Below are positions 12,311 through 12,498 of a stretch of 12,498 bases of DNA, piece after piece (the first letter of the stretch is position 1; the number at the start of each line of letters is the position of its first letter). The stretch is from Deltaproteobacteria bacterium. Lineage in GTDB: Bacteria; Desulfobacterota; Desulfuromonadia; Geobacterales; Geobacteraceae. The DNA is taken from positions 1-12,498 of the forward strand of contig JAJZQA010000034.1 of the NCBI GenBank assembly GCA_021810985.1, written 5' to 3'. Position numbers and translations under genes: made by a program. Under the pieces are notes generated by a model. That model searched no databases and was not told where the DNA came from. It saw only the letters and a list, made by a program, of their open reading frames with translations.

Positions 12311-12498
12311 ATGCACAGTATTTCCCGGTTCCTGACAAAAAATGAGGAAAAAGCCTGGGTGGATTTTGCGGCCATCCTAATTATTTTTAGCTTTTTCTAT
12401 ATTCTCTTCCTGGGTGGACTTCCTTTCAAGGAGCCGGATGAGAGCCGTTATGCGGAGATTCCCCGCGAGATGCTGGAAAGCGGCGATTTCATTACTCC
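12311..12498 (+). CDS. ArnT/PMT-like membrane glycosyltransferase, N-terminal part (runs off window)
   Basis: The frame opens at ATG 12311 and is still open at the window end, giving 62 residues. After a charged cytoplasmic start, a transmembrane helix spans about 18-38, followed by the periplasmic motif E-P-D-E-S-R-Y-A-E-I-P at 41-51. This E-x-D-E-x-R-Y-A-E pattern with the conserved aspartate is typical of GT39/GT83 integral membrane transferases (ArnT and relatives), which move a sugar from a polyprenyl-phosphate donor to lipid A or other envelope acceptors. Substrate cannot be told from this piece. The SD is modest: AAGGA at 12294-12298 lies 12 nt before the ATG. A promoter candidate at 12206-12234 suggests it is transcribed on its own as well as by readthrough from the U32 gene. 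Confidence 0.82.
   Translation, partial: MHSISRFLTKNEEKAWVDFAAILIIFSFFYILFLGGLPFKEPDESRYAEIPREMLESGDFIT

Noticed and set aside
1..12498. CRISPR array, tRNA/rRNA, IS element or prophage
   Set aside because: No spaced direct repeats, no tRNA-like clover-leaf or CCA end, no transposase or integrase motifs, and codon use appears uniform.

Overview
The window looks like a chromosomal segment from a delta-type (Desulfuromonadales/Geobacter-like) bacterium. This rests on gene content and order (dprA-topA-trmFO-small membrane protein-maf-yggS on one strand, a LysM lipid-envelope type protein, a lipoprotein YbgF, and an acetate CoA-transferase close to an acetate transporter), a GC content that looks to be in the mid-50s, and strong Shine-Dalgarno (SD) sites. 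The taxon is an inference from gene order, not a database match.

Left region (1-2383, plus strand). The window opens in the last ~64 codons of an acetyl-CoA hydrolase/acetate CoA-transferase family gene. Next come a 64-aa uncharacterised protein and, 15 nt later, a stand-alone FIST (FIST_N + FIST_C) sensor protein with no output domain. An 18-codon reading frame with a very good SD overlaps the FIST stop. It is followed by a six-helix AceTr/SatP (GPR1/FUN34/YaaH) acetate transporter. Acetate activation and acetate uptake therefore flank an unassigned sensory pair. This is the part of the window whose biology is least explained.

Middle region (2414-8913, minus strand, convergent to the first). 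In transcription order: dprA, a 211-bp gap with a possible weak terminator, then topA, trmFO, a 76-aa two-helix membrane protein, maf and yggS. topA-trmFO and the membrane protein-maf pair overlap at their stop/start codons, and maf-yggS are 11 nt apart, so topA to yggS reads as one operon. It mixes DNA topology, tRNA m5U54 formation, nucleotide-pool cleaning and PLP homeostasis.

Right-middle region (8929-10838, minus strand). ybgF (cpoB-like lipoprotein) has a consensus -35 promoter, followed by a 150-bp structured gap and a LysM-domain protein that carries an internal duplication. A perfect 13-bp hairpin closes the LysM unit and ends only 15 nt before the dprA start codon, which has no visible SD.

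Right end (10968-12498, plus strand). A U32-family protein resembling TrhP/YegQ (tRNA ho5U34 formation) is divergent from ybgF. After a candidate promoter comes the start of an ArnT/PMT-like membrane glycosyltransferase that runs off the window.

I found no tRNA, rRNA, CRISPR array, insertion sequence or prophage signal. Most of the window is ordinary housekeeping DNA. The items worth following are the small protein-FIST pair, the short frame behind FIST, the hairpin against dprA, the structured ybgF-lysM gap and the duplication in the LysM protein.
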